In this document: one piece after another, positions 19,449-27,323 of the stretch
Position numbering within the stretch: the first letter of the stretch is position 1
How the letters are laid out: the number at the start of each line of letters is the position of its first letter
Origin: [Clostridium] scindens ATCC 35704
GTDB lineage: Bacteria > Bacillota > Clostridia > Lachnospirales > Lachnospiraceae
Assembly: GCF_004295125.1 (NCBI RefSeq)
Contig: NZ_CP036170.1
Location: forward strand, 1,793,501-1,857,500
DNA: 64,000 nucleotides
Reading direction: 5' to 3'
Translations under genes and position numbers: made by a program
Notes under the pieces: model-generated
Database searches by the model: none
What the model was told of the DNA's origin: nothing
Seen by the model: only the letters and a program-made list of their open reading frames with translations

Positions 19449-20169
19449 TGTTGGGAGAAAACGCGAGATAAACCAGGACTACGTATATGTGACGGATAAG
19501 CCCATCGGGCCATTCCCGAATCTCCTTGCGGTTGCCGATGGAATGGGCGGCCACAAGGCTGGAGACTTCGCGTCCAAATATACGGTGAAGGTATTGCGGG
19601 AGGAATTAGAGGATACGCCTTTGGATAAGCCGGAGGAGATCTTGCGCAACGTCGTTGGCATTGCAAATCATAAGCTGATTGAGGCAGCATCTACAGACAT
19701 TAAGCTGGAAGGCATGGGCACGACACTGGTAGTAGCCACTGTGGTAGGCAATACGCTTTATTTTGCCAATGTGGGAGACAGCAGGCTATATCTGATCAAC
19801 GATAAGATCCGGCAGATCTCCAAGGATCATTCCCTGGTAGAGGAAATGGTAAGGCTTGGAGGCATCAAGGCCGAAGAGGCCAAGAATCACCCGGATAAGA
19901 ATATTATAACGCGTGCCATTGGAGTCAAGGAAGATGTGGAGGCAGACATCTATGAATACCGCCTGAAAAAAGGGGATGTCATTTTGATGTGTACCGATGG
20001 ACTCAGCAACATGGTGGAAGATGAAGATATGTTCAATATCGTCAAGGGTTCCCGGGATGTGGTAGAGGCAGTACAGATGTTGATTGAGAAGGCAAATAGC
20101 AATGGCGGGAGAGATAACATAGGGGTTGTTATAGCGGAGCCACTTGCGGATGAGGTGAGTATATGGTAA
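19426..20169 (+). CDS. prpC: PP2C-family Ser/Thr protein phosphatase
   Basis: 247-aa metal-dependent phosphatase partnering the PASTA kinase next to it. Motifs: NQDYVYV, VADGMGGHKAGDFAS, GMGTTLV, GDSRLYLI, MCTDGLSNMV and GGRDNIGVV supply the metal-binding Asp residues. ATG 19426 is chosen because AAGGAGA lies in front; an in-frame ATG at 19411 falls before that site. Overlaps the kinase start by seven bases. Confidence 0.94.
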   Translation: MKIYAMTDVGRKREINQDYVYVTDKPIGPFPNLLAVADGMGGHKAGDFASKYTVKVLREELEDTPLDKPEEILRNVVGIANHKLIEAASTDIKLEGMGTTLVVATVVGNTLYFANVGDSRLYLINDKIRQISKDHSLVEEMVRLGGIKAEEAKNHPDKNIITRAIGVKEDVEADIYEYRLKKGDVILMCTDGLSNMVEDEDMFNIVKGSRDVVEAVQMLIEKANSNGGRDNIGVVIAEPLADEVSIW

Positions 20170-22238
20170 AAAATGGTATTATTCTTGGTAAAAGGTATGA
20201 AGTGATAAGTAAGATTGGAGCAGGGGGGATGGCCGATGTCTATAAAGGCAAAGACCATATGCTCAATCGTTACGTGGCAATCAAGGTCCTGAAAAAGGAA
20301 TTTAAGGAAGATGAGAATTTTGTGCGCAAATTCCGTTCTGAGGCCCAGGCGGCAGCCGGGCTGATACACCCTAATGTGGTAAATGTGTATGACGTTGGGG
20401 AGGACCGCGGGCTTTACTATATGGTTATGGAACTCGTGGAAGGAATTACGCTGAAGGAATATATAGATAAGAAGGGAAGGCTTTCCCATAAAGAAACCAT
20501 AAGCATCGCGATCCAGATGTGTACCGGGATCGGCGTAGCCCATGCAGCCAACATTATCCATAGAGATATCAAGCCGCAGAACATTATCATATCAAAAGAC
20601 GGCAAGGTAAAGGTAACGGACTTTGGTATTGCAAAGGCCACGACATCCAATACGATCAGTTCCAATGCAATGGGTTCTGTGCATTATACCTCTCCGGAGC
20701 AGGCAAGAGGCGGATTCAGCGATCAGAAGAGCGATATCTACTCAATCGGCATTACCCTGTATGAGATGGTTACGGGACAAGTGCCTTTTGACGGCGACTC
20801 TACCGTCTCCGTGGCAATCAAGCATCTGCAGGAGGAGATTACCCCTCCGTCAGAGATCGTGCCGGACATACCGTACAGCCTGGAGCAGATTATATTGAAA
20901 TGTACTCAGAAGAATGGGGAGAGAAGATACAGGAATACGGGTGAGCTGATTCAGGACTTGAAACGTTCTCTGGTAGACCCGGACGGTGATTTTGTGGTAA
21001 TTCCGCCACTGGGTAACGCGGATACGGTTATTATAACAGATGAAGAATTGGATGATATCCGCAGTTCTTATGATGACGAAGAGGAATTTGACGAGTATGA
21101 TGAAGATGAATATGGCGACGAAGAGGAATTTGACGAGTACGACGAAGATGACGACGAGTACGATGAGTATGATGACGATGAGGAGTACGGCGGAAAAGGA
21201 AAGAAGGGCAAGAGTTCCGATGATGTAAACCCGCGCATGAAGAAGGTTATGAAGATCCTGACCATCGTGGTAGCGATTATTATCGTGTTCATCCTGGTAT
21301 TTGCCATCGGCAAAGCAGCCGGCATATTTAAAGGCGGATTTGGCATTGATACGGTTGATACCGATGAGAAGACAAAGGTGAAGGTGCCAAATGTAGTGGG
21401 AATGACGGAAGACGAGGCGAAGAAGACTCTGAACAAAAAGGGACTGGGCTTCAAAGTCGTTGCCAGAGAAGAATCCAAGAAGTATGAGGAAGGCACGGTA
21501 TCCAAGCAGAAGACGGAGGCTGGCAAGCGGGTTGCCAAGAATACGACCATTCAGGTAGTGGTAAGTTCCGGCCTTGTGGGAGATGAGATCACAGTACCGA
21601 ATGTCAGCAATATGAGTGAGAGCGAGGCTCAGAAGGCGCTGGAGGATGCCGGGTTTGAGAAGATCACATCGGATTTTGCATACAGCGATTCCGTTGCCGA
21701 GGGAGATGTCATTGGCACGACGCCTGCGGCGAATGCCAGGGCTACCAAGGACACGGAGATTGTCATGAAGGTGAGCAAAGGCTCAGAGAAGAAGACGGTG
21801 CCGAACGTTGTAGGCCAGCAGGACGGAGATGCCCAGAACGCTATTACTGCCGCAGGACTGACGGTAGGTACGGTTACCTATGAGTATTATGATGACGTTC
21901 CGAAGGGCCAGGTAGTATCCCAGACGGTGGCGGGCGGCAAAAAGGTTGCCCCGGGTACCAGCGTAGGACTGACGATCAGCAGCGGACCGAAGCCACCGGA
22001 GAAGGTAAGTGTTCCACCTGTTACAGGCATATCGATTGAGGAGGCTAGAGCCTTATTAGATGGTGTCGGATTAAAAGCAGATATCAAGTATGATTCTGAA
22101 ACTGTAGGAACGGTAGGCCAGGTAATTAAGTGTAATCCAGGCGTTGGCACACAGGTGGATGAGGGAAGCACTGTCACGCTGATAGTTATCAGCAAGTCAT
22201 CCCAGCCCGATGGCGGAGAGACGGAAAGCACCCAGTAA
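20163..22238 (+). CDS. prkC: PASTA-domain Ser/Thr protein kinase
   Basis: 691-aa membrane kinase sensing peptidoglycan fragments. Kinase domain at ~10-270 with GAGGMADVYKG, catalytic HRDIKPQN (~133) and DFG; a very acidic juxtamembrane linker at ~295-345 rich in D, E and Y; one membrane helix (~360-380); then four PASTA repeats to ~680. The linker holds a repeated EEFDEYDEDxY unit, unusually long. Works with the adjacent PP2C phosphatase on cell wall and division proteins (family knowledge). Confidence 0.95.
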   Translation: MVKNGIILGKRYEVISKIGAGGMADVYKGKDHMLNRYVAIKVLKKEFKEDENFVRKFRSEAQAAAGLIHPNVVNVYDVGEDRGLYYMVMELVEGITLKEYIDKKGRLSHKETISIAIQMCTGIGVAHAANIIHRDIKPQNIIISKDGKVKVTDFGIAKATTSNTISSNAMGSVHYTSPEQARGGFSDQKSDIYSIGITLYEMVTGQVPFDGDSTVSVAIKHLQEEITPPSEIVPDIPYSLEQIILKCTQKNGERRYRNTGELIQDLKRSLVDPDGDFVVIPPLGNADTVIITDEELDDIRSSYDDEEEFDEYDEDEYGDEEEFDEYDEDDDEYDEYDDDEEYGGKGKKGKSSDDVNPRMKKVMKILTIVVAIIIVFILVFAIGKAAGIFKGGFGIDTVDTDEKTKVKVPNVVGMTEDEAKKTLNKKGLGFKVVAREESKKYEEGTVSKQKTEAGKRVAKNTTIQVVVSSGLVGDEITVPNVSNMSESEAQKALEDAGFEKITSDFAYSDSVAEGDVIGTTPAANARATKDTEIVMKVSKGSEKKTVPNVVGQQDGDAQNAITAAGLTVGTVTYEYYDDVPKGQVVSQTVAGGKKVAPGTSVGLTISSGPKPPEKVSVPPVTGISIEEARALLDGVGLKADIKYDSETVGTVGQVIKCNPGVGTQVDEGSTVTLIVISKSSQPDGGETESTQ

Positions 22239-22269
22239 CCGAGGCGAAAGAAGCAGACAGGATAGATAT

Positions 22270-23148
22270 ATGCAAGGAAAGATAGTAAAGGGTATTGCCG
22301 GATTCTACTACGTACATGTAGTAGAATCCGGTGTTTATGAATGTAAGGCCAAAGGCGTGTTCCGCAAGGAGAAGATTAAGCCGTTGGTGGGGGATAATGT
22401 AATTATAGAAGCGCTGGATGAAGAGCAGAAGACGGGAAACATCACGGAAGTCCTGAAAAGAAAGAATGAACTGGTACGTCCCGCGGTCGCTAACATCGAC
22501 CAGGCATTGGTCGTATTTGCCATCGTAAGGCCCAACCCGCATTTTAACCTGCTGGACCGTTTTCTTGTAATGATGGAAAGTAAGGAGATACCAGTGATTC
22601 TCTGTTTTAATAAAGAGGATATCGCAACCGATCCGCAGGTGAAGGAACTGGAAGCCATCTATGAGAACTGCGGGTATCCATTGATTTTCACCAGCGCTCT
22701 TAAAGATAAGAATATTGACCAGGTGAAGGAAGTGCTAAGAGGAAAGACGACGGCCATCGCAGGTCCATCCGGGGTGGGCAAGTCATCCATTATCAATATC
22801 CTTCAGCCCGAAGCCAATATGGAGACGGGCGCTATCAGCAGCAAGATCGAGAGGGGAAAGCACACCACCAGACATACGGAATTATTTCCGGTGGATGCGG
22901 ATTCCTATATTATGGATACTCCCGGGTTTAGCTCTCTGTATGTAAATGATTTTGAAAAGGAAGAACTGAAATACTATTTTCCCGAGTTTGCAGTATACGA
23001 AGGCACGTGCAAGTTCAATGGATGCGATCATATCCATGAACCGGGCTGCGCGGTAAAGGAAGCCGTTGAGGAAGGAAAGATTCATAAAGTACGGTATCAG
23101 AATTATATAGAGATGTATGAAGAACTAAAGAATAAGAGGAGGTATTGA
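22270..23148 (+). CDS. rsgA: Ribosome small-subunit biogenesis GTPase RsgA
   Basis: 292-aa circularly permuted GTPase acting in late 30S assembly. OB-fold at 1-70, GTPase motifs in the order NKED, GPSGVGKSS (~165-173) and DTPGF, and a zinc-binding end with CKFNGCDHIHEPGC. ATG 22270 matches homologs; the upstream ribosome site (CAGGATA) is weak, while a strong hairpin starts ten codons inside the gene. A longer reading from 22210 is poor in family-like residues. Confidence 0.93.
   Translation: MQGKIVKGIAGFYYVHVVESGVYECKAKGVFRKEKIKPLVGDNVIIEALDEEQKTGNITEVLKRKNELVRPAVANIDQALVVFAIVRPNPHFNLLDRFLVMMESKEIPVILCFNKEDIATDPQVKELEAIYENCGYPLIFTSALKDKNIDQVKEVLRGKTTAIAGPSGVGKSSIINILQPEANMETGAISSKIERGKHTTRHTELFPVDADSYIMDTPGFSSLYVNDFEKEELKYYFPEFAVYEGTCKFNGCDHIHEPGCAVKEAVEEGKIHKVRYQNYIEMYEELKNKRRY
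22298..22331. repeat. 14-bp perfect inverted repeat inside rsgA start
   Basis: CCGGATTCTACTAC (22298-22311), six-base loop, GTAGTAGAATCCGG (22318-22331). It lies 28 bases behind the rsgA start codon and codes for AGFYYVHVVESG. The RNA hairpin would be very stable and near the initiation site. Confidence 0.85.
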
Positions 23149-23150
23149 TG

Positions 23151-23813
23151 ATGGAGTATATATTAGCCCCGTCAATTCTGGCTGCGGACTTCAAGAATCT
23201 GGGCCAGGAGATGAAGAAAACAGAAGAAAATGGTGCCAGATATCTGCATTTTGACGTGATGGATGGCATGTTTGTGCCCAGCATATCCTTTGGCATGCCG
23301 GTGCTCGCATCAGTAAAGGGTGGGACAAGCCAGACGATGGATGTACATCTGATGGTGCAGGAGCCCATCCGTTATGTGGAAGCATTTCAGAAAGCCGGCG
23401 CGGACATCCTTACAGTGCATTTAGAGGCATGTGAAGATGTGAAAACGACAATTGATAAGATTCGGGAATGTGGTATGAAGGTCGGCCTGTCTATCTGTCC
23501 GGAGACGGAAACGGAGGCACTAAAGCCTTTTCTTGAGGATGTTGACATGATTCTGGTGATGAGCGTCCATCCGGGATTCGGAGGACAGAAATTTATCCCG
23601 GAATCTCTTGACAAGATCCGCAAGGTTCGGGGAATGATAGAAGAACAAGGACTTTCCGTAGATGTGGAAGTCGATGGAGGGATCTACCTTACGAATGTCC
23701 GGGAAGTGCTGGAAGCAGGAGTCAATGTTGTTGTTGCAGGCTCAGCAGTATTTAAGGGCGAGCCGGGACAGAATACCAAAGAGTTTATGGAGATATTAAG
23801 GGATTATGAGTAA
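23151..23813 (+). CDS. rpe: Ribulose-phosphate 3-epimerase
   Basis: About 220-aa TIM-barrel enzyme interconverting ribulose-5-phosphate and xylulose-5-phosphate. LAPSILAADF at the start, HFDVMDGMFVPSISFG, MSVHPGFGGQ and DVEVDGGI provide metal and phosphate binding. Two adjacent ATG codons (23148, 23151); the second has better spacing from AGAGGAGG. Overlaps thiN by eight bases. The position after rsgA is conserved in this family of bacteria. Confidence 0.94.
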   Translation: MEYILAPSILAADFKNLGQEMKKTEENGARYLHFDVMDGMFVPSISFGMPVLASVKGGTSQTMDVHLMVQEPIRYVEAFQKAGADILTVHLEACEDVKTTIDKIRECGMKVGLSICPETETEALKPFLEDVDMILVMSVHPGFGGQKFIPESLDKIRKVRGMIEEQGLSVDVEVDGGIYLTNVREVLEAGVNVVVAGSAVFKGEPGQNTKEFMEILRDYE

Positions 23814-24483
23814 GAGGATTGTTATTGTAAGCGGCGGGCAGCTGGATGAGGAACTGACGCTTTCAATTCTTAAGGATGAGAAGAGCCAGTGTATTATTGG
23901 AGTAGATAAGGGCGTGGAATTTTTGTATGCTCACCAGATCATGCCCAGTTATATTGTTGGAGACTTTGACAGTGTAAAAGAAGAGATTGCCGATTATTAC
24001 AGGAATGAGACTAATGTCCCGATCCGGGAATTCAATCCTGTGAAGGACGCGTCCGATACGGAGATCGCGGTCAGGCTGTCTCTTACGCTCGGGTGCAGCG
24101 AACTGATTATTCTGGGCGCCACAGGCGGAAGGATCGACCACCTTTGGGCCAACGTGCAGACCCTTACCATTCCATACAAAGCAGGGGTGGATGCCAGGAT
24201 CATGGATAGCCAGAATATGATCTGCCTGATTGGAGGCGGTGATACGCATATCCGCAAGGATGAATTATATGGGCCGTATTTTTCCGTATTCCCGCTGGGC
24301 GAAGAGATCTTTGGATTTAACATAGAGGGCGCAAGGTATCCGCTTAGAAACCATACGCTTACGCCGTACGATAGCCTGTGCGTCAGCAACCAGATTGCGG
24401 AAGACGAAGAAGAAGTCGTGATCAGTTTTCCGTCCGGCACCGTAATCTTGATGGAGACCCGTGACAAGAGAGAACAAAAGTGA
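23806..24483 (+). CDS. thiN: Thiamine pyrophosphokinase
   Basis: 225 aa; converts thiamine to thiamine diphosphate using ATP. Motifs: GVDKGVEFLY, IVGDFDSV, KDASDTEIAV and LGATGGRIDHLWANV are typical for the catalytic and nucleotide-binding sites. The last gene of the conserved backbone block; the start overlaps the rpe stop. Confidence 0.92.
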   Translation: MSKRIVIVSGGQLDEELTLSILKDEKSQCIIGVDKGVEFLYAHQIMPSYIVGDFDSVKEEIADYYRNETNVPIREFNPVKDASDTEIAVRLSLTLGCSELIILGATGGRIDHLWANVQTLTIPYKAGVDARIMDSQNMICLIGGGDTHIRKDELYGPYFSVFPLGEEIFGFNIEGARYPLRNHTLTPYDSLCVSNQIAEDEEEVVISFPSGTVILMETRDKREQK

Positions 24484-25046
24484 TAAACTACTGTATGTTC
24501 TGAAGAATAATGAAGCATGAAGAGAGGAGCTATAGATGAAGTTAGGAATCATAATATACAGGACGGATTTCATAAGTCTCTATAAAGTCAATGGAAGTCT
24601 ACAAAACCCGATAAAATAAAGATTTCTGCCGAAATGGTGTAAGGAGTTAATAAACATTTATAGGAAAGAGCCTATGCAACGAATTATACACAATGAATAT
24701 ATTGGAAAGATTGATTGGGATGATATAATGAATAGTGTTTGTCAATGAAGAAGTGGAACTGCTGACAAATCTGCATTACTTCAACGTTATCTCTGAAAAG
24801 GAAACCGGCCCCCCAAAAAACGGGAGCCGGTTTCCTTTGTATGAAGAACAATTCGGATTTTTCTTACGGTTCTTCCCATCCCCTATCTCCTTTCTTGTCT
24901 GGCGGTACATCTTAATCAGGCATTTCCTTTCCCATCTGTCTGGCCGCTGAAAGCAACCGCCGGTATCCGTTTCTCTGTCAGTTCTTACGTTTCTCCTGTT
25001 CCGCATAGCAGCAGTTTATTTTACTTGCTTCTGCATATATGTCCCA
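24484..25046. other. Gene-free junction between backbone and accessory region, with 13-bp dyad
   Basis: No convincing gene. A 27-codon frame at 24535 (MKLGIIIYRTD, with GAGAGGAG upstream) could be a remnant N-terminus. AAAGGAAACCGGC (24797-24809) and GCCGGTTTCCTTT (24826-24838) form a perfect 13-bp inverted repeat around a 16-base centre. It has no T tail on either strand, so it is either an unusual terminator or the scar of an element end. Confidence 0.5.
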
Positions 25047-25076
25047 AAAAACGGTGCGGAGAAAAACTCCGCACCG
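25047..25076 (-). terminator. Terminator of the minus-strand surface protein gene
   Basis: CGGTGCGGAG (25052-25061), five A, CTCCGCACCG (25067-25076); on the minus strand it is followed by a run of six T residues. Confidence 0.9.
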
Positions 25077-25088
25077 CCTTGCCATCAA

Positions 25089-26741
25089 TTATTTCATGCG
25101 TTTACCATGGCAGATTCGCTTTCTGGAGAACAGGAACAGAGTTCCCAATCCGCCGATGGATACCGCCATCAGGACAATCCAGAGGGCAAGATTGCTGGTG
25201 TCGCCCGTCTGCGGGACATTGCTGATTGGCTTATCCGCAGTTTTGCTGCCTGTATTGCCGCCCGTCTGATTGCCGACGGAAGTACCAGTTGCCGGGATTT
25301 CCACAGCCGCCTTCTTGTAGCCGCAGACGGAGCATTCCTCGTGCTTGCTGCCAGCCTCGGTTGCGGTTGCGTTTTTGTCAATGATCCACTGGAAGGTATG
25401 GGACGCAGCATCCGCTTTTTCTCCGCAGGCGGTGCACTCATGCCAGTGGTTGGTATCGTCCGATTTCCATTCGGTGCCGTAGGCATGGCTGGTAGCGGGA
25501 ATCACGGTATCTGCCAGAACGATCTCTTTGGTCAGCGCCTCGTCGGAGAAGTACTTCCCACAGTCGGAGCAGTACCAGTAAGCAGTATTGCCCGCCTCGG
25601 TGCAAGTGGCTTCCTTGGCTTCCGTCTTCACGGCGCTGTGGGTATGCACGCCATAGGTGCCGTCACCATTCGCCTTGGGCGCGAAGCCATCCGCGCAGTA
25701 TTCCTCGGGAACCTCAACGGAGTAGGTACCGCCGGCGATGCTGAACTCCATATTGCTTGGCTTGAGGAGCTGCCCCCTGAAGGTACCGCCAGTGATGGTT
25801 GCGGTTGCTGTGCCGGTAGTACCGACAGGCTGCCCAAACAGGGTCACGCCGCCGGTGAAATCGCCGCTGGTGATGGTCAACTGACCCACGTCAGCATCAC
25901 CGCAGTTGCCGTTGCTGACAACCGCAGGAGTGCTTTCGTCAGCCTTGAAGGTACCGCCGGTGATGGTGGCCACGTTCCAGTTCAGGATGGTGGCACCGTT
26001 GGAGGCATTGGTGTAGAAAGAGCCGCCGGAGATGTTCAGGGTGCCGAAGTCATCGTTCTTCACGGCGTTCATGCCGCCGGTGACGGAGCCGCTTTTTACA
26101 GTAAGAGTAACATTAGCTTCTGTCGGATAGCTCACATTGCAGTCATTACCCAGATTGCCATAGTAGCCGTTGTCAATGGCGCTGGAGCCGATGTCTTCCT
26201 GCTTTACGGCTGCGCCATCAATGGCCATGGCGCCTAGGTTCTTAATGACATACCACTTGGAGCCGGTGAAGGTGCCGCCATTCAGGGTGGCAGTTGCGCC
26301 GGGGGCGTTGTACAGCGCGCCCTTGCCGGAGGTAGAGCCGCCGTCCACTGTTCCGCTGCTGTCCGAACTATTGTCTGTCACTGTCAGCGTCCCGTTATTG
26401 GTGATAGCGTGATCATTGGCACTGGAGATAGTTTTTCCGTTCAGATCGATTGTCACGTTAGTACCTTCCGGAATGGTGACATCAGACGCATCTTTCAGAA
26501 ACTTCACGGTCCCGCCGTCTTTGGCAGTTTCAATGGCAGTAGCCAAGGTGGTGTAGTCAAAGCCGTTCACTTCGGCAACTGCTGTATTGGTATCCGTTCC
26601 GATGGAATAAGTTCCATCACCATTATCTAAGGCTGTTGTTTCTAGCGCATTGCCGGTATTGACAGTTTCCGCAAACGCTGTACTACTAAGAGACAGTATC
26701 ATAACAGCCGACAGCAGAATCGCCATGATTCGTTTTTTCAT
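25089..26741 (-). CDS. Sortase-anchored surface protein with beta-helix-like repeats
   Basis: 550 aa. Signal peptide (MKKRIMAILLSAVMILSLSS to the TAFA cleavage site), then a Gly/Thr-rich region of short parallel-beta repeats (GGTF, GGSF units, ~55-330) like right-handed beta-helix adhesins, then a Cys-bearing domain with CTEAGNTAYWYCSDCGKYFS and HWHECTACGEKADAASHTF, a membrane helix and a KRICHGKR tail. The sorting signal is VPQTGD. Start ATG 26741 fits GAGGA; an ATG at 26747 is too close. Clearly more GC-rich than its neighbours, suggesting transfer. Ligand unknown. Confidence 0.85.
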   Translation of the reverse strand: MKKRIMAILLSAVMILSLSSTAFAETVNTGNALETTALDNGDGTYSIGTDTNTAVAEVNGFDYTTLATAIETAKDGGTVKFLKDASDVTIPEGTNVTIDLNGKTISSANDHAITNNGTLTVTDNSSDSSGTVDGGSTSGKGALYNAPGATATLNGGTFTGSKWYVIKNLGAMAIDGAAVKQEDIGSSAIDNGYYGNLGNDCNVSYPTEANVTLTVKSGSVTGGMNAVKNDDFGTLNISGGSFYTNASNGATILNWNVATITGGTFKADESTPAVVSNGNCGDADVGQLTITSGDFTGGVTLFGQPVGTTGTATATITGGTFRGQLLKPSNMEFSIAGGTYSVEVPEEYCADGFAPKANGDGTYGVHTHSAVKTEAKEATCTEAGNTAYWYCSDCGKYFSDEALTKEIVLADTVIPATSHAYGTEWKSDDTNHWHECTACGEKADAASHTFQWIIDKNATATEAGSKHEECSVCGYKKAAVEIPATGTSVGNQTGGNTGSKTADKPISNVPQTGDTSNLALWIVLMAVSIGGLGTLFLFSRKRICHGKRMK

Positions 26742-26743
26742 AA

Positions 26744-27028
26744 TCATTCCTCACTTTCAAAATAGTTTTTCGCTTCTATACGTTCTGGATGGCCTAACAG
26801 GCAGATCAGCCGCTCCCGTGCGGCTTCTGGTGTGTCTTGGGGCGGGCCGTTCACCAGATACGCCAGTGCGTCGTTCCACTCAAACAGGGAAGCCGCGCTT
26901 GTTGGGATTTGTTCAATTTCCCGCGCCAGCCTTGCCTGTTCAGGCCGGTTCAAAAAGCGCAGATCAGAAAGATGGCTGCAGCACGCTTTCTGCTGCAATG
27001 CGTCCAACAATGACATTTGTACCGCCAT
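26744..27028 (-). CDS. Small conserved protein of mobile/accessory regions, function unknown
   Basis: 94 aa from ATG 27028 (GGAGGAG upstream). MSLLDALQQKACCSHLSDLRF and the middle (EWNDALAYLV, AARERLICLLG) resemble a family of small soluble proteins common on Clostridia conjugative elements; I know no function. It lies directly upstream of the surface protein gene with no gap (overlapping the alternative start), so the two form one operon. Confidence 0.6.
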   Translation of the reverse strand: MAVQMSLLDALQQKACCSHLSDLRFLNRPEQARLAREIEQIPTSAASLFEWNDALAYLVNGPPQDTPEAARERLICLLGHPERIEAKNYFESEE

Positions 27029-27079
27029 ACCATTCTCCTCCCTTCTTTTGCAGTTTTCCGCAGCAGCATTTATCATAAG

Positions 27080-27244
27080 GTACACTTTTTAATAGTCCAC
27101 TATATCATTATACAGTATAAACGAAATTTCCAATTATTTCAATATTTTCTAGTGTTCAGAACAGTTTTGAAGCCATTATTTTTTAATTGCGATTGGCTGT
27201 TTTAACTAATCTATATCTTTTTCAAAAAGTGTACATTTTGATAA
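27080..27244. promoter_or_regulatory. Inverted 11-base repeat between divergent surface genes
   Basis: GTACACTTTTT (27080-27090) and AAAAAGTGTAC (27234-27244) are exact inverse copies 143 bases apart, in the intergenic region of the divergent genes at 27028 (minus) and 27324 (plus). TATAAT at 27289-27294 may serve the plus gene. The sites could be operators for a shared regulator or ends of a small element. Confidence 0.45.
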
Positions 27245-27323
27245 TGGTAAGAAAAGGAGGGAGGAACAGAAACTTTTTAATCGTTCTCTATAATATTTTG
27301 AAAAAGTGAGAGGAGAACAAGAA

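Noticed and set aside
24535-24618. 27-codon frame MKLGIIIYRTD with good ribosome site
   Set aside because: Resembles the start of DsrE-like proteins but stops at once; too short to call a gene.
25107-26237. Long open plus-strand frame of 376 codons opposite the GC-rich surface gene
   Set aside because: It is an antisense shadow caused by high GC content; it has no domain signature and no ribosome site, while the minus-strand frame has signal peptide, repeats and sortase signal.
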